Below the pieces are notes generated by a model, which saw only the letters and a list, made by a program, of their open reading frames with translations, made no database searches and was not told where the DNA came from. A stretch of DNA of 64,000 nt, taken from NCBI RefSeq assembly GCF_026343955.1, contig NZ_JAPKNI010000001.1, positions 310,001 to 374,000 on the forward strand, given 5' to 3'. This DNA is from Kaistia defluvii. Its GTDB lineage: Bacteria; Pseudomonadota; Alphaproteobacteria; Rhizobiales; Kaistiaceae. The translations under genes were made by a program, and so were the position numbers. Positions 54,435-63,600 of this stretch are shown here, piece by piece (position 1 is the stretch's first letter; each line of letters opens with the position of its first letter).

Positions 54435-57275
54435 CTACCGGCGCTTCGGTCCCTTGCGGCCGGCGGAACTGCCGGCCCGGCCACCGACCGAACGCCCGCC
54501 CGGCCGATGGTTGGTCGTCATGGGGTCGGGACGCTGGGGCCGCTCGTGCTCGTCGGCGGCAACCGAGGTCATGTTCGAACTTGCGCCCATCTCGTCCAGA
54601 TGCGGTTTTCGCGCCCGCGTCGCCACGGGAACCTCGGTGCGACCCACCGTCATCTCGTCGAGATCGTTCTTACGGGCCCGCGTCTTCGGCTCTCCCTTGG
54701 GTTCCGGCGGCAGATTGGCGGCGCTGCCATATTTGCGATCGCCGCGATAACCGCCGGTGCGATCGTCGATCGCCGACTGGCGCGCCAGCGGATCGTCGGC
54801 AATGGCGAGTTCCGTCTCCTTGAGGCGCTTGATCTCGTCGCGCAGGCGGGCGGCCGTCTCGAATTCGAGATTCATGGCGGCGTCGCGCATCTTCTTCTCG
54901 AGCGCGTCGAGATGCGTCTTCAGATTGTTGCCGACCAGCGCCGTATCGGCCAGGCCGGCATCGACGGTGACGTGATCCTGCTCGTAGACCGAAGACAGGA
55001 TGTCGCCGATATCGCGCTTGATCGAAGCCGGCGTGATGCCGTGCTCGAGGTTGTAGGCGATCTGCTTTTCGCGGCGGCGCTCGGTCTCGCCCATCGCCCG
55101 CTCCATCGAGCCGGTGATGCGATCGGCATACAGGATGACCTTGCCGTCGACGTTGCGCGCCGCGCGGCCAATGGTCTGGATCAGCGAGGTCTCGGAGCGC
55201 AGGAAGCCTTCCTTGTCCGCATCCAGGATGGCGACGAGGCCGCATTCCGGAATGTCGAGGCCTTCGCGCAGCAGGTTGATGCCGATCAGCACGTCGAAGG
55301 CGCCGAGCCGCAGGTCGCGGATGATCTCGATGCGCTCCAGCGTCTCGACGTCGGAGTGCATGTAGCGGACGCGAACGCCGTTCTCGTGCAGATATTCCGT
55401 CAGGTCCTCGGCCATGCGCTTGGTCAAGGTCGTGACCAGCGTGCGATAGCCCTTCCTGGCGGTTTCGCGCACTTCGCCGAGCAGATCGTCGACCTGCGTC
55501 TTGGCCGTGCGGATCTCGACCGGCGGATCGATCAGCCCGGTCGGGCGGATAACCTGCTCGGTGAAGACACCGCCAGTCGCTTCCATCTCCCAGCTGCCGG
55601 GCGTTGCCGAGACGTGCACCGTCTGCGGACGCATCGCGTCCCATTCCTCGAAGCGCAGCGGTCGATTGTCCATGCAGGAAGGCAGGCGGAAGCCATATTC
55701 GGCCAGCGTCGCCTTGCGCCTGAAGTCGCCGCGATACATGCCGCCAATCTGCGGGATGGTGACATGGCTCTCGTCGGTGAAGACGAGAGCATTGTCCGGC
55801 AGATATTCGAACAGGGTCGGCGGCGGCTCGCCCGGCAGGCGTCCGGTCAGATAGCGCGAATAGTTCTCGATGCCGGCGCAGGCGCCGGTCGCCTCGATCA
55901 TCTCGATGTCGAAACGGCAGCGCTGCTCCAGCCGCTGCGCTTCCAGCAGGCGGCCGGCGGCCTCCAACTCGGCCAAGCGCAGGCGCAGCTCATGCTTGAT
56001 CGAGGCGATCGCCTGGTTAAGCGTCGGCTTCGGCGTCACATAGTGCGAGTTGGCGTAGACCTTGACGAATTTGAGCTCGGCCGTCTTCTGCCCGGTCAGG
56101 GGATCGAACTCGGTGATGCTCTCGACCTCGTCGCCGAACAGCGACAGACGCCAGGCGCGATCCTCCAAGTGGGCCGGGAAAATCTCGACGGTGTCGCCGC
56201 GCACCCGGAACGAGCCGCGCACGAAGTTCAGGTCCTGGCGCTTGTATTGCAGCGCCACCAGGTCGGCGAGCAACTGACGCTGGTTGAGCTTCTCGCCCAG
56301 CGTGATGCCGAAGGTCATCGCCGTATAGGTCTCGACGGAGCCGATACCGTAGATGCAGGAAACCGAGGCGACGATGATGACGTCGTCGCGCTCCAGCAGC
56401 GAACGCGTGGCCGAATGGCGCATGCGGTCGATCTGCTCGTTCACGGAGGATTCCTTCTCGATGAAGGTATCCGTGCGCGGCACATAGGCTTCCGGCTGGT
56501 AATAGTCGTAGTAGGAGACGAAATACTCGACGGCGTTATCCGGGAAGAACGACTTGAACTCGCCATAGAGCTGAGCCGCGAGTGTCTTGTTCGGCGCCAG
56601 GATCAGCGCGGGCCGCTGCGTCTCCTCGATGATCTTGGCCATGGTGAAGGTCTTGCCGGAGCCGGTGACGCCGAGCAGCACCTGGTCGCGTTCCTGCTCG
56701 GCGACGCCGGCCACCAGTTCGCGGATCGCGTTCGGCTGGTCGCCGCGCGGCTCGAAGGGCGATACGATCTTGAACGGTTGGCCACCTTCCGACTTCTCGG
56801 GCCGAGGCGGCCGGTGCGGCACCCAGGTCTTGTCCTGGATTTCGGGACGGCCGGTCTCGATCAGCGCCGAAAGCGCGGCGACCGTCGCCGTCACCGACGA
56901 GGCGGACATCGACTCCGCTTCCTCGAGGCTGATCTCCAGGCCGGAAACCGGGTTGAGACCGCTGGCCGCGCGCTCGCGCGCCGTCGCCGCCACGCCGATC
57001 GACGTGCCGCGCCCGGACTTGTGCGTGTCGCCTTCCGCCTTCTTGTCGGTCTTCTTGCCCTTTGCCTTGCGCCCGGCATCGACGGGAAGATCGACCAACT
57101 GCATGCGTTCGGGACGGGCGCGCGGGGCGCGCTTCGGCTTGGGAGCGATCGGCTCGGCATCCGCCGCGCGCGCGATCTCCTCCATCCAGTCGGCGATGTT
57201 GCCCGACAGGGGAGTACCTTCGAGCGGAGCCTGCGGCGCTTCGCCGAAGCCGGAAGTTTTGGGACGCTTGGCCAT
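54435..57275 (-). CDS. uvrB: Excinuclease ABC subunit UvrB
   Basis: Damage-verifying helicase of nucleotide excision repair. The 946-residue product (ATG 57275, weak ribosome site) has Walker [14 protein letters not shown], the damage-wedging beta-hairpin region [32 protein letters not shown], helicase motifs [12 protein letters not shown] and [17 protein letters not shown], and the UvrC-interacting UVR domain ([20 protein letters not shown]). Beyond the usual 670 residues it has about 155 extra at the N-terminus (Lys/Arg-rich, low complexity, then [14 protein letters not shown]) and a basic tail with the repeated TRARKxxLDEM. Such extensions occur in Rhizobiales UvrB. It is preceded by the divergent AraC gene. 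Confidence 0.97.
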   Translation of the reverse strand: MAKRPKTSGFGEAPQAPLEGTPLSGNIADWMEEIARAADAEPIAPKPKRAPRARPERMQLVDLPVDAGRKAKGKKTDKKAEGDTHKSGRGTSIGVAATARERAASGLNPVSGLEISLEEAESMSASSVTATVAALSALIETGRPEIQDKTWVPHRPPRPEKSEGGQPFKIVSPFEPRGDQPNAIRELVAGVAEQERDQVLLGVTGSGKTFTMAKIIEETQRPALILAPNKTLAAQLYGEFKSFFPDNAVEYFVSYYDYYQPEAYVPRTDTFIEKESSVNEQIDRMRHSATRSLLERDDVIIVASVSCIYGIGSVETYTAMTFGITLGEKLNQRQLLADLVALQYKRQDLNFVRGSFRVRGDTVEIFPAHLEDRAWRLSLFGDEVESITEFDPLTGQKTAELKFVKVYANSHYVTPKPTLNQAIASIKHELRLRLAELEAAGRLLEAQRLEQRCRFDIEMIEATGACAGIENYSRYLTGRLPGEPPPTLFEYLPDNALVFTDESHVTIPQIGGMYRGDFRRKATLAEYGFRLPSCMDNRPLRFEEWDAMRPQTVHVSATPGSWEMEATGGVFTEQVIRPTGLIDPPVEIRTAKTQVDDLLGEVRETARKGYRTLVTTLTKRMAEDLTEYLHENGVRVRYMHSDVETLERIEIIRDLRLGAFDVLIGINLLREGLDIPECGLVAILDADKEGFLRSETSLIQTIGRAARNVDGKVILYADRITGSMERAMGETERRREKQIAYNLEHGITPASIKRDIGDILSSVYEQDHVTVDAGLADTALVGNNLKTHLDALEKKMRDAAMNLEFETAARLRDEIKRLKETELAIADDPLARQSAIDDRTGGYRGDRKYGSAANLPPEPKGEPKTRARKNDLDEMTVGRTEVPVATRARKPHLDEMGASSNMTSVAADEHERPQRPDPMTTNHRPGGRSVGGRAGSSAGRKGPKRR

Positions 57276-57371
57276 GGGTACGAAAGTAGAACGTCCGGAT
57301 GCGAATTTGAAGAGGTCGGATGCAAAGTTTGCCGCTTCGGAATACCGGAGCGAGGCTGATATAGTTGCCCG

Positions 57372-58127
57372 ATGCGCCTGAACGCCCTCCTCAATCTCGA
57401 TATCCGCAGCTATGGCGGCGCCAGCGATCCGCATCGGCACGATTTCGCGCAGCTGGTCCTGCCGTTGAAGGGGACACTGGCCATCGACATCGCCGGGCGG
57501 GAGCAGCGACTCGATGCGTTTCGGGCCGCCTTCGTCGAAACCGGCGCGCCGCATTCGCAGGCAGGCGACCGCGCCAATCGCTCGCTGATAGTCGATCTCG
57601 ACCTCGCCAGTATGGATCCGGATGTCGCCGACCGCCTCGTCGCCCGCCCTTTCCTGCCGCTGGCGCCGGCGGCGAACCGGCTGGTCGACTATATGAGTTT
57701 CGTGGCCGGCGGTGGCGGCGCGCGCGGCGACCAGCTCGAACACTGGCTGCCGCTGCTGCTCGATGCGCTGGTGCAGGCGCCTGCCCGGCCGCAATCGCGC
57801 CTGGCCGCCCTGCTCGGCCAGATCGAGGCGGCGCCCGGCCGTTCCTGGACCACCGAGGCGATGGCGGAGCGCACCGCGATGAGCGTCAGCCGCCTGCATG
57901 CGCTGTTCCGCAGCGAATTCGACACGACACCGGCGGCCTGGCTGTCGGAATTGCGCCTGAAGCGGGTGCGGGAATGGCTGGCGACATCGGATGCGTCCAT
58001 CGCCGAACTCGCCCTTCGCGCCGGCTATTCCGACCAGAATGCGCTGACCCGCGCCATGCGCCGCGCCACCGGCCTGACACCGGCCGCCTATCGCCGTCAA
58101 AGCCGCGCGGAAGGCCCGCTCCGGTGA
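57372..58127 (+). CDS. AraC family transcriptional regulator
   Basis: The 251-residue protein has an N-terminal cupin-like sensing domain ([21 protein letters not shown], with His residues as in metal- or ligand-binding cupins) and a C-terminal double helix-turn-helix ([54 protein letters not shown]). It precedes the EamA permease by about 100 bases in the same direction, an arrangement common for regulator-exporter pairs, so it may control that gene. The inducer is unknown. Confidence 0.9.
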   Translation: MRLNALLNLDIRSYGGASDPHRHDFAQLVLPLKGTLAIDIAGREQRLDAFRAAFVETGAPHSQAGDRANRSLIVDLDLASMDPDVADRLVARPFLPLAPAANRLVDYMSFVAGGGGARGDQLEHWLPLLLDALVQAPARPQSRLAALLGQIEAAPGRSWTTEAMAERTAMSVSRLHALFRSEFDTTPAAWLSELRLKRVREWLATSDASIAELALRAGYSDQNALTRAMRRATGLTPAAYRRQSRAEGPLR

Positions 58128-58230
58128 CGGACGCCGCTCCGAACGCGCTTGGCGAGACCGGGCCTAAAATGCGATAGCTTCGGCCGAGAACCGCGCAGCC
58201 CGACATGACATCACCGGGTCTTTCCGGGAG

Positions 58231-59205
58231 ATGATCGTGACCAGCGACGGCAGGATGTGGATTGGAGTGGGCTGCGGCGTCGCGGCCGGCGCGCTTTGGG
58301 GGCTTGTCTTCCTCGCGCCGCAGCTGGTGCGCGAATTCACGCCGCTGCAGCTCGCCGCCGCCCGCTATCTCGCCTATGGCCTGTTCGCGACCGCGCTGAT
58401 CGCGCCGCGCTGGCGCCGGCTCACCCGCGGCCTCGGCGCGCGCGAATGGGGCGCGCTGGTCTGGCTCAGCCTGCTCGGCAACATCATTTATTACGTCCTG
58501 CTCGCCAGCGCCGTGCAGCTTGGCGGCATCGCCATGACCTCGCTGATCATCGGTTTCCTGCCGGTCGCGGTCACGCTGATCGGCAGCCGAGACCAGGGCG
58601 CGACGCCGTTGTTGCGGCTGGCGCCGTCGCTCGTACTCGGCACGGCGGGTATTCTCTGCATCGGCTGGCAATCGCTCGGCTCGATCGAGTCAGGCCTGCG
58701 GCCGGGCGGACTGGTCGGTCTTGCCTGCGCCATTGGCGCGCTGGCATCCTGGACGAGCTATGCCGTCGGCAATGCCCGCTGGCTGGTCCGCGTCCGGCAT
58801 ATATCGTCCTATGATTGGAACCTGCTGACCGGCGTGGTCACCGGCGGGCTGGCGCTGCTCCTGCTGCCGCCGGCGCTGCTGATCGGCGCGCAATCCCACG
58901 AAGCCGACGCATGGCTGCGCTTCGCCGGGGTCGCGGCCGGCGTCGCGTTCTGCGCCTCGATCATCGGCAATGCCTGCTGGAACTGGATGAGCCGACTGAT
59001 GCCGCTGACCATGGTCGGCCAGATGATCCTGTTCGAGACGCTGTTCGCGCTGCTCTACGGCTTCCTGTGGGAACGCCGCCTGCCGACGACGCTGGAAAGC
59101 GTCGCCATCCTATTGGTGGTGGCGAGCGTGCTCGCCTGCGTCACCGCGCACCGCGCCCGCGAAGGCGACCGGCCGGCGGTCAGCCCGCCCTCGGCAGGCT
59201 CATGA
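58231..59205 (+). CDS. EamA/DMT family permease
   Basis: The 324-residue product has ten predicted transmembrane helices in two EamA repeats (from CGVAAGALWGLVFLAPQLV to LLVVASVLACVTAHR). Motifs include PLQLAAARYLAYGLFA and MPLTMVGQMILFETLFALLYG. Drug/metabolite family members export amino acids or metabolites; the substrate is unknown. GTG at 58237 has a better distance from GGGAG than the ATG at 58231. The last 26 bases overlap the convergent dehydrogenase gene. Confidence 0.9.
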   Translation: MIVTSDGRMWIGVGCGVAAGALWGLVFLAPQLVREFTPLQLAAARYLAYGLFATALIAPRWRRLTRGLGAREWGALVWLSLLGNIIYYVLLASAVQLGGIAMTSLIIGFLPVAVTLIGSRDQGATPLLRLAPSLVLGTAGILCIGWQSLGSIESGLRPGGLVGLACAIGALASWTSYAVGNARWLVRVRHISSYDWNLLTGVVTGGLALLLLPPALLIGAQSHEADAWLRFAGVAAGVAFCASIIGNACWNWMSRLMPLTMVGQMILFETLFALLYGFLWERRLPTTLESVAILLVVASVLACVTAHRAREGDRPAVSPPSAGS

Positions 59206-60208
59206 TCTGCTCGTAGAGATGGCGCGGGATGCGGACGCCATGCGCCAGGCTGCGCGCCCGCGCCTCGTAGCGCCGCAGCGAGGGTAGTCGCGCGCCCTGG
59301 TCGGCAATGGCCGAGAACAGCCGCTCGCTGCTCGCCTGGTTGTCGCGCGTGCCGCCGAGGATCTTCGGATCGAAGGCGATCAGGATCTCGCCATGCGCCG
59401 GCGCCGCCTTGACGCCATCGTCGAACTCCATCGACTCAAGGCTGGTCATGTCGGCGATCAGCGGCCCGGCCAGCAGCTCGATCATCGTCGAGAGCGCCGA
59501 GCCCTTGTGTCCGCCGAAGGTCAGCATCGCGCCGTCGAGCGCCGCTGCCGCATCGGTGGTCGGATTGCCGTCCGCGTCGATCGCCCAGCCCGGCTGCAAA
59601 GGCTTTCCGGACATCTTGTGCAGCGAGATGTCGCCGCGCGCGATCGCGCTGGTGGCGAAATCGAACACATAGGGGTTCTGCCCTTCGCGGGGCCAGCCGA
59701 AGGCGATCGGGTTGGTGCCGAGCGCTCCCTTGGTGCCGCCCGCAGGCGCGACCCAGCTATGGCTCGGCGTCATGGCGATGGCGACCAGTCCCTGCGCCGT
59801 CAGCATCTCGATCTCGGGCCAGAGCGCCGAGAAGTGGAAGCAATGATTGATCGCCAGCACGGCGACACCGATCGACTTGGCCTTCTCCACGAAAGTCGGC
59901 AATGCCGCCTCGAAGGCTGGCAGCGAGAAACCGAAACCGGCGTCGACCTTGGTCACCGCCGCCGTGGTGTTCTCGACAACCGGCGCGGCGGCTCGATTGA
60001 AGCGCGGATGGTTGATGGTCTGGACGCATCCCGGCAGCCGGAACAGGCCGTGCGAATGACACTCGTCGCGCTGTCCCTCGGTGATGACGCGGGCGACCGG
60101 CCTCGCCTGGGCTTCGCTGAGCCCGGCCGCGATCAGCACGGCCTTCGAAAGTTCGAACACCTGGTCGAGCCCGAGGGCGACCGTGTCGCCGGAATGTGCC
60201 TGTTTCAA
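59180..60208 (-). CDS. Ldh family (malate/L-lactate/DpkA-like) NAD(P)-dependent oxidoreductase
   Basis: The 342-residue product begins at TTG 60208 (AGGATGG upstream, next residues KQAHSGDTVALGLDQ); the frame is open further back but lacks family content. Ldh_2 hallmarks are SEAQARPVARVITEGQRDEC, HSHGLFRLPGC, VAVLAINHCFHFSALWPEIE, PAGGTKGALGTNPIAFGWP, FDFATSAIARGDI and FGGHKGSALSTMIELLAG. Members reduce Delta1-piperideine-2-carboxylate and related imino or keto acids, or ureidoglycolate and malate; the sequence suggests the first group but does not prove it. 3' overlap with the EamA gene. Confidence 0.88.
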   Translation of the reverse strand: MKQAHSGDTVALGLDQVFELSKAVLIAAGLSEAQARPVARVITEGQRDECHSHGLFRLPGCVQTINHPRFNRAAAPVVENTTAAVTKVDAGFGFSLPAFEAALPTFVEKAKSIGVAVLAINHCFHFSALWPEIEMLTAQGLVAIAMTPSHSWVAPAGGTKGALGTNPIAFGWPREGQNPYVFDFATSAIARGDISLHKMSGKPLQPGWAIDADGNPTTDAAAALDGAMLTFGGHKGSALSTMIELLAGPLIADMTSLESMEFDDGVKAAPAHGEILIAFDPKILGGTRDNQASSERLFSAIADQGARLPSLRRYEARARSLAHGVRIPRHLYEQIMSLPRAG

Positions 60209-60324
60209 ATCGTGCCATCCTGCCCAATATCGCGTTGCTGCCTGTCTACCAGCGCCCCGGAGCGCCGACAACGTGACGGCCGGGAAGCCACGTCGGGCCG
60301 AATGGGGAAAATTGCATCGCCCCC

Positions 60325-60351
60325 TGTCGATCTCGCCGCCTGTCGTCCGTC
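60325..60351 (+). promoter_or_regulatory. Candidate ECF42-type promoter
   Basis: TGTCGA (60325-60330) followed after 17 bases by CGTC (60348-60351), about 60 bases before the first DGPF gene. TGTCGA is the -35 motif reported for ECF42 sigma factors, and the -10 fits the reported CG(A/T)C. The match is by eye and from memory of that work. Confidence 0.5.
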
Positions 60352-60411
60352 GTGTTGCCAGAAGCCGGAGCTGCCCGGCTCGCCAAGGCACCCGATCCGG
60401 AGGAACTCGCC

Positions 60412-60834
60412 ATGCGGTTCATGATCCTCGTCAAGGCCAACAAGGACACGGAAGCCGGCGTCATGCCGGAAGAAAAGCGGATTGCCGAGATGACGGCCTA
60501 TCACGAAGAACTCGCCCGGGCCGGAGCGCTGCTTGATGCCTCCGGCCTCCAGCCGTCCTCCAGGGGCGCGCGGATCCTCTTTTCCGCCCGCGGCCAGCGC
60601 TCGGTCATCGACGGCCCGTTCGCGGAAGCGAAGGAACTGATCGCCGGCTACACGATCATCGAGGTCAAGTCGCGCGACGAGGCGATCGAATGGGCGAAGC
60701 GGATGCCGAACCCCGCCGGCGACGGCAAGGAAGGTGAGATCGAGTTGCGGCAGCTGTTTGAACTCGAGGATTTCGAACCGAGCGAGGCGATCGATCGCCT
60801 CCGCCAGATGGAAGCGGGCGCAAGGCCCGCTTGA
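60412..60834 (+). CDS. YciI/DGPF family protein 1
   Basis: A 140-residue dimeric alpha-beta barrel protein: MRFMILVKANKDTEAG at the start, YHEELARAGALLDASGLQPSSRGARI, and the name-giving RSVIDGPFAEAKELIAGYTI, then VKSRDEAIEWAKRMP. CCGGAGGA seven bases before the ATG fixes the start. DGPF proteins are the standard neighbours and targets of ECF42 sigma factors; their activity is unknown. First gene of the module, probably under the promoter at 60325. Confidence 0.9.
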   Translation: MRFMILVKANKDTEAGVMPEEKRIAEMTAYHEELARAGALLDASGLQPSSRGARILFSARGQRSVIDGPFAEAKELIAGYTIIEVKSRDEAIEWAKRMPNPAGDGKEGEIELRQLFELEDFEPSEAIDRLRQMEAGARPA

Positions 60835-60875
60835 GCTTTCCCGCAACACCCCACCACCCAGAACAGGACAAGACC

Positions 60876-61295
60876 ATGCGCTTCATGATGCTGATGATCC
60901 CCAGGGGCTACGAGACCGCGACGCCCGGCACCATGCCGGAGGCCGCCGCCGTGGCCCAGATGATGAAATACAACCAGGCCCTGCAGGACGCCGGCATCCT
61001 GCTCTCCTGCGACGGCCTGCATCCGCCCTCCATGGGCGCTCGGGTCACCTTTCAGGGCGGCAAGCCCAGGGTCAGCGACGGCCCGTTTGCCGAGGCCAAG
61101 GAGGTGCTCGGCGGCTACTGGATGATCAACGTCAAATCGCGCGCCGAAGCGATCGAATGGGCGAGCCGCTGCCCGGCCGGCGACAACGAGATCATCGAGG
61201 TCCGCCAGGTCCAGGAAATGGAGGACTTCCCCGCCGACGTGCAGGAAGCCGCCGCCGGCTTCGAGACCATGCAGGGGAACTCGGCCCGGCGCTAG
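60876..61295 (+). CDS. YciI/DGPF family protein 2
   Basis: A 139-residue paralogue of the preceding gene product (MRFMMLMIPRGYETATPGTMP, YNQALQDAGILLSCDGLHPPS, KPRVSDGPFAEAKEVLGGYWM, VKSRAEAIEWASRCP), 41 bases downstream in the same direction, so co-transcribed. The start at 60876 keeps the family's MRFM opening. Tandem DGPF genes before an ECF42 gene are common. Confidence 0.9.
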   Translation: MRFMMLMIPRGYETATPGTMPEAAAVAQMMKYNQALQDAGILLSCDGLHPPSMGARVTFQGGKPRVSDGPFAEAKEVLGGYWMINVKSRAEAIEWASRCPAGDNEIIEVRQVQEMEDFPADVQEAAAGFETMQGNSARR

Positions 61296-61318
61296 CCTGC
61301 GCCGGCCGGGAGACCATC

Positions 61319-61857
61319 ATGCTCAAGTTCCTTCTCGTCGCGGCGATCATTCTGGTCGTCGCGATCCTCACGGTCCTCGCTTATGCCGCGACGCGTCCCG
61401 GCCGCCTGCGCGTCGAGCGGCAGGTGCGCATCCAGGCACCGGCGGCCGCGATCTTACGCTGATCAACGATTTCCATCGCTGGGCCGAATGGTCGCCCTAT
61501 GAGACGAGCGACCCGACCATGAAGCGAAGCTTCGATGGCGCACCGGCCGGCAAGGGCGCGGTCTACCAGTGGAGCGGGGACGGCAAGGCCGGCGCCGGAC
61601 GGATGGAGATCGCCGACACCGCGCCGCCTTCCCTCGTCCGCATTCGCCTCGACTTCACCAGGCCGATGCGGGCCAGCAACCTCGCCGAATTCACGCTGGA
61701 GCCGGATGGCGACGCCACGCGCGTGCGCTGGAGCATGGAGGGCCCGACGCCGTTCATCGGCAAGCTGTTCGGAATATTCGTCGACATGGACAATCTGATC
61801 GGCCGCGATTTCGCGACCGGCCTGGCCAATCTCAGGATGGCGACGGAGGGGAGATAG
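61319..61857 (+). pseudogene. SRPBCC family (START/Bet v 1-like) gene with a -1 frameshift
   Basis: The first part (ATG 61319, GGGAG upstream) encodes a membrane-anchored head: MLKFLLVAAIILVVAILTVLAYAATRP and RVERQVRIQAPAAAI. The frame then ends at 61462. The second part continues in another frame with the conserved LINDFHRWAEWSPYE, then YQWSGDGKAGAGRMEI, and ends at 61857. Only five bases (TTACG, 61454-61458) separate codons that should be six apart, so one base, probably a T in TTT, is missing. Either a true inactivating deletion or a sequencing error. An intact SRPBCC protein is a regular member of ECF42-DGPF loci. Confidence 0.8.
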
Positions 61858-61912
61858 GTCTTCGCGCCTCCTGTCTTGCGTCTGCGGGCGGGACGTGGCC
61901 TGATCCGCAGCC

Positions 61913-63184
61913 GTGACACGTACCGAAACCCATCAGGCGATCAGCGCAGTCTGGCGGATCGAGCAGGCAAAGCTCGTCGCCAGCCTTGCGCGCATGCTGC
62001 GCGACATCAGCCAGGCCGAGGAGCTGGCGCAGGATGCGCTGGTGGCGGCGCTGGAACGCTGGCCGGAAACCGGCATTCCCGACAATCCCGGCGCCTGGCT
62101 GATGGCGACCGCCAAGCGGCGCGCCATCGACCGCATCCGCCACCGCAAGCTGGCCGACGAGAAGCACGCCGAGATCGGCTATATCAGCGATCTCGACCAG
62201 GACAGCGTCGTCGATGCACTCGAGGCGCGGCTCGACGACGACATTGGCGACGACCTGCTGAAGCTGGTCTTCACGGCCTGCCATCCGATCCTCTCCGCCG
62301 AGGCGCGCGTCGCGCTGACGCTGCGGCTGATCGGCGGGCTCTCCACGGGCGAGATCGCCCGCGCCTTCTTCGTGCCCGAGCCGACCGTCGCGCAGCGCAT
62401 CGTGCGGGCCAAGCGCACGCTTGCCGACGCCAACGTGCCCTATGAAGTGCCGCGCGGTGAGGACCGGGCGAAACGGCTCGCCTCGGTGATCGAGGTCATC
62501 TACCTGATCTTCAACGAGGGCTATTCGGCCACCGCCGGCGAGGACTGGATCCGCCCGCAGCTGGCTGACGAGGCGGTGCGGCTCGGCCGCATCCTGGCCG
62601 GCCTCGCGCCGAACGAGCCGGACGTGCATGGTCTCGTCGCGCTGATGGAAATCCAGGCTTCGCGCTTCGCCGCCAGGGTCGGCCCGAACGGCGAACCGGT
62701 GCTGCTGATGGATCAGAACCGCGCGCGCTGGGATCACCTGCTGATCCGTCGCGGCCTCGCGGCGCTGGCGCGCGCCGAGGCACTCGGGCCCCGCGGCACC
62801 TATACGCTGCAGGCGGCGATCGCGGCCTGCCACGCCCGCGCGCCGACCGCCGCGCAGACCGATTGGGGCCGCATCGCCAGCCTCTACGCCGAACTGGCCC
62901 GGATAGCGCCCTCGCCCGTCGTGGAGCTGAACCGCGCCGTCGCCGTCGCCATGGCCGAAGGGCCGGCGGCGGGCCTCGCCCTTGTCGAATCGCTGGCGAA
63001 CGAGCCAGTGCTCGCCACCTCGCATTTGCTGCCGGGCGTGCGCGCCGATCTGCTGATGAAGCTCGGCCGCCTCGCCGAGGCGCAGGCCGATTTCGAACGC
63101 GCCGCCGCCCTCACCCGCAACATGCGCGAGCGCCAGCTTCTGCTCGAACGCGCCGCCACCTGTGCCAAGGACATCGCCGTCTGA
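61913..63184 (+). CDS. ECF42 group RNA polymerase sigma factor with C-terminal TPR-like domain
   Basis: The 423-residue product (GTG start) has sigma2 (residues about 12-80: VASLARMLRDISQAEELAQDA, PGAWLMATAKRRAIDRIR), sigma4 (115-170: VALTLRLIGGLSTGEIARAFF, VPEPTVAQRIVRAKRTL), and a long C-terminal extension (from VIYLIFNEGYSATAG, with helical repeats rich in Ala/Leu up to the end). This is the ECF42 arrangement, in which the extension replaces a separate anti-sigma factor and is needed for activity. The two DGPF genes upstream are the typical partners. The inducing signal is unknown. Confidence 0.93.
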   Translation: MTRTETHQAISAVWRIEQAKLVASLARMLRDISQAEELAQDALVAALERWPETGIPDNPGAWLMATAKRRAIDRIRHRKLADEKHAEIGYISDLDQDSVVDALEARLDDDIGDDLLKLVFTACHPILSAEARVALTLRLIGGLSTGEIARAFFVPEPTVAQRIVRAKRTLADANVPYEVPRGEDRAKRLASVIEVIYLIFNEGYSATAGEDWIRPQLADEAVRLGRILAGLAPNEPDVHGLVALMEIQASRFAARVGPNGEPVLLMDQNRARWDHLLIRRGLAALARAEALGPRGTYTLQAAIAACHARAPTAAQTDWGRIASLYAELARIAPSPVVELNRAVAVAMAEGPAAGLALVESLANEPVLATSHLLPGVRADLLMKLGRLAEAQADFERAAALTRNMRERQLLLERAATCAKDIAV

Positions 63185-63258
63185 GCCTGGCCCTCGCCCG
63201 CCCTTGCGCCGGAAGCCGACACGCCGTAGGGAGCACGCCAGAGCACAGGGAGGATCGG

Positions 63259-63489
63259 ATGACCGACACGGACGCTGGCGGGGCTCTTGCCAACCGCATC
63301 GAGGCGCTGGAAATCCGCATCGCCTATCAGGACGAAACGATCGAGGACCTGAACAGCGCGATCACCGCGCAGTGGAAGCAGCTCGATTTCCTTACCCGCA
63401 AGATTTCCCAGCTGACCGACCAGTTGCGCGAAACGACCGAACAGATCGGCCGCCCCGGCCTGCCCGAGCCCCCGCCGCCGCATTATTGA
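63259..63489 (+). CDS. slyX: SlyX family protein
   Basis: A 76-residue coiled-coil protein: LANRIEALEIRIAYQDETIED, LNSAITAQWKQLDFLTRKI, LTDQLRETTEQ and a Pro-rich end with PPPPHY, the standard SlyX C-terminus. GGGAGGAT lies five to eight bases before the ATG. The function is unknown; historically linked to slyD. It appears to be a single-gene unit. Confidence 0.92.
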   Translation: MTDTDAGGALANRIEALEIRIAYQDETIEDLNSAITAQWKQLDFLTRKISQLTDQLRETTEQIGRPGLPEPPPPHY

Positions 63490-63524
63490 GTGGCCGCTCG
63501 GGACATTGAAGGGTGAACAGCCCC

Positions 63525-63555
63525 ATCTCACCTCTCCCTCAGCGAGAGGTGAGAT
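63525..63555. repeat. Short palindromic element after slyX
   Basis: Perfect 12-bp arms (63525-63536 and 63544-63555) containing ACCTCTC/GAGAGGT, related to the element at 35397-35415. It may act as a transcript end between convergent slyX and the DUF4126 gene. Confidence 0.6.
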
Positions 63556-63600
63556 CGCCGTGCCCCGTTATGGAAGGTCCTCTACAGCGTGTAAGGGGCG

